A DNA stretch of 5,761 bases, from NCBI GenBank assembly GCA_027038775.1, contig JALWGP010000015.1, positions 1-5,761 of the forward strand, in the 5' to 3' direction. This stretch comes from Sedimenticola sp. GTDB lineage: Bacteria; Pseudomonadota; Gammaproteobacteria; Chromatiales; Chromatiaceae. A program made the translations under genes and the position numbers. Positions within the stretch are counted from its first letter, which is position 1, and the number at the start of each line of letters is the position of its first letter. Under the pieces are notes generated by a model, which was not told the origin of the DNA, did not search any database, and was given only the letters and a program-made list of their open reading frames with translations. Below, piece after piece: positions 5,023-5,761 of this stretch.

Positions 5023-5761
5023 ATGAAAAACCGGTTGTTCCAACTGCTTCCGTTGCTGGTGCTGCTTCTTTCTTCCACGGTATTCGCCGCCGGCAGCGGC
5101 GAGTTTCGCGTGGTGGTCAGCATCAAGCCGGTCCACTCGCTGCTCAGCGCCCTCCTGCAGGGGGTGACGGAGCCGGAGCTCGTCGTGGGGCCCGGCAGGA
5201 CCCCTTACGGCTACCGGATGACGGAGGCGCAGGAGAAGGCGCTGCAGCAGGCCGACCTGGTGGTCTGGGTGGGGCCGGAACTGGAGCGCTTCCTGGTGGA
5301 GCCGGTACGCGGGCTGCCCAAGGGCGTCGAGGTGCTCACGCTGCTCGACAGCGATGCCATGAAGATCCTGCCGTCGCGCTGGGACGACGTCAGCCGGGAC
5401 CCCTATTTCTGGCTCGACAGCCGCAACGTGCTCATTCTCATCGACGAGCTCACCCGCTACCTCATGGAGCGGGATCCGGCGCGCACCCACCTCTACCGGC
5501 GCAACCGCGACCGCCTCTTCGAGAAGGTGGCCGAGCTCGACCGCAGGCTCGAGTACGGCTACCGGGGACTCAAGGGTGGGGTGATCCTCAACTACTACGA
5601 TACCCTCCAGTATTTCGAACAGGCCTACGCGCTGAAGGTGGGCGGCACCATCGCCCGCGACCCGGAATCGCCGGTGGATGCGGCGCGGCTGCTGCGCGAG
5701 CGCGCCCGGCTGTTGGAGGGCGGCTACGCCTGCGTGCTCACCGAGGCAGGCATGAAGATGC
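5023..5761 (+). CDS. ZnuA/TroA-family (cluster A-I) substrate-binding protein lacking the canonical zinc histidines (3' end outside window)
   Basis: 246 residues are visible. A signal peptide (MKNRLFQLLPLLVLLLSSTVFA, likely cleaved after A22) places it in the periplasm. Family motifs are clear: VVVSIKPVHSLLSALLQGV (30-48), ALQQADLVVWVGPELERFL, DPYFWLDSRN (126-135), LNYYDTLQYFEQAYAL (189-204) and CVLTE (237-241). Zinc-binding ZnuA proteins have SPHDY, DPHFWLD or a close variant, and FHDAYQYFE at the three corresponding sites. Here these read TPYGY (Y62), DPYFWLD (Y128) and YYDTLQYFE (Y192), so each histidine is a tyrosine. The His-rich loop between the first two sites in many ZnuA proteins is absent. 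The frame is intact and codon use matches the neighbours, so this is not simple decay. It may bind another ligand, perhaps a metal through phenolates, or serve a non-transport role. No ABC permease or ATPase gene is visible. The family call is firm, the ligand unknown. Confidence 0.93.
   Translation, partial: MKNRLFQLLPLLVLLLSSTVFAAGSGEFRVVVSIKPVHSLLSALLQGVTEPELVVGPGRTPYGYRMTEAQEKALQQADLVVWVGPELERFLVEPVRGLPKGVEVLTLLDSDAMKILPSRWDDVSRDPYFWLDSRNVLILIDELTRYLMERDPARTHLYRRNRDRLFEKVAELDRRLEYGYRGLKGGVILNYYDTLQYFEQAYALKVGGTIARDPESPVDAARLLRERARLLEGGYACVLTEAGMKM

Noticed and set aside
5005..5490. Minus-strand ORF (161 codons) opposite the ZnuA-like gene
   Set aside because: Antisense shadow. The plus strand encodes a signal peptide and clear ZnuA motifs behind a good ribosome site.
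5023..5761. Calling this gene znuA outright
   Set aside because: The fold family is clear, but all three zinc-ligand histidines are missing and no znuB/znuC is visible, so the symbol would imply an unsupported function.

Overview
The window is GC-rich (by eye about two thirds G+C), with tightly packed genes and no mobile element, tRNA, rRNA or CRISPR array. The gene content suggests a Gram-negative proteobacterium, most likely a gammaproteobacterium: AMP-forming acetyl-CoA synthetase follows a DnaQ-like exonuclease and a CBS/DUF294 nucleotidyltransferase, and two proteins look periplasmic. I cannot name the species.

Left arm, minus strand (4420 down to 1): four genes read in one direction and look like an operon. 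They are a small membrane-anchored protein of unknown function, a cNMP-like/CBS/DUF294 putative nucleotidyltransferase, a DEDDh-type 3'-5' exonuclease, and acs. The first three are separated by a 4-nt gap and a 1-nt TGATG overlap. A 55-nt leader precedes acs, which runs off the left edge after 450 codons with an intact acetate-type active site. In other proteobacteria I recall DUF294/CBS and exonuclease genes accompanying acetate uptake and activation genes, usually with an ActP-type symporter. Here no symporter lies in the visible part, and a single-pass protein occupies the head of the operon.

Middle (4421-4637): a divergent intergenic region. It holds an FNR/Anr-like box, a 12-bp palindrome, and a perfect 8-8-8 inverted repeat whose right half overlaps a good -10 hexamer for the rightward genes.

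Right arm, plus strand (4638 to the edge): a 114-aa secreted protein with two cysteines is followed 40 nt later by a ZnuA/TroA-family substrate-binding protein, which is cut by the right edge. The fold motifs of the ZnuA protein are easy to recognise, but tyrosine stands at all three positions where zinc-binding ZnuA proteins carry their histidine ligands, and the His-rich loop is absent. It therefore looks like a repurposed or differently liganded paralogue rather than a normal zinc-uptake protein. This, with its small uncharacterised neighbour, is the most interesting part of the window.
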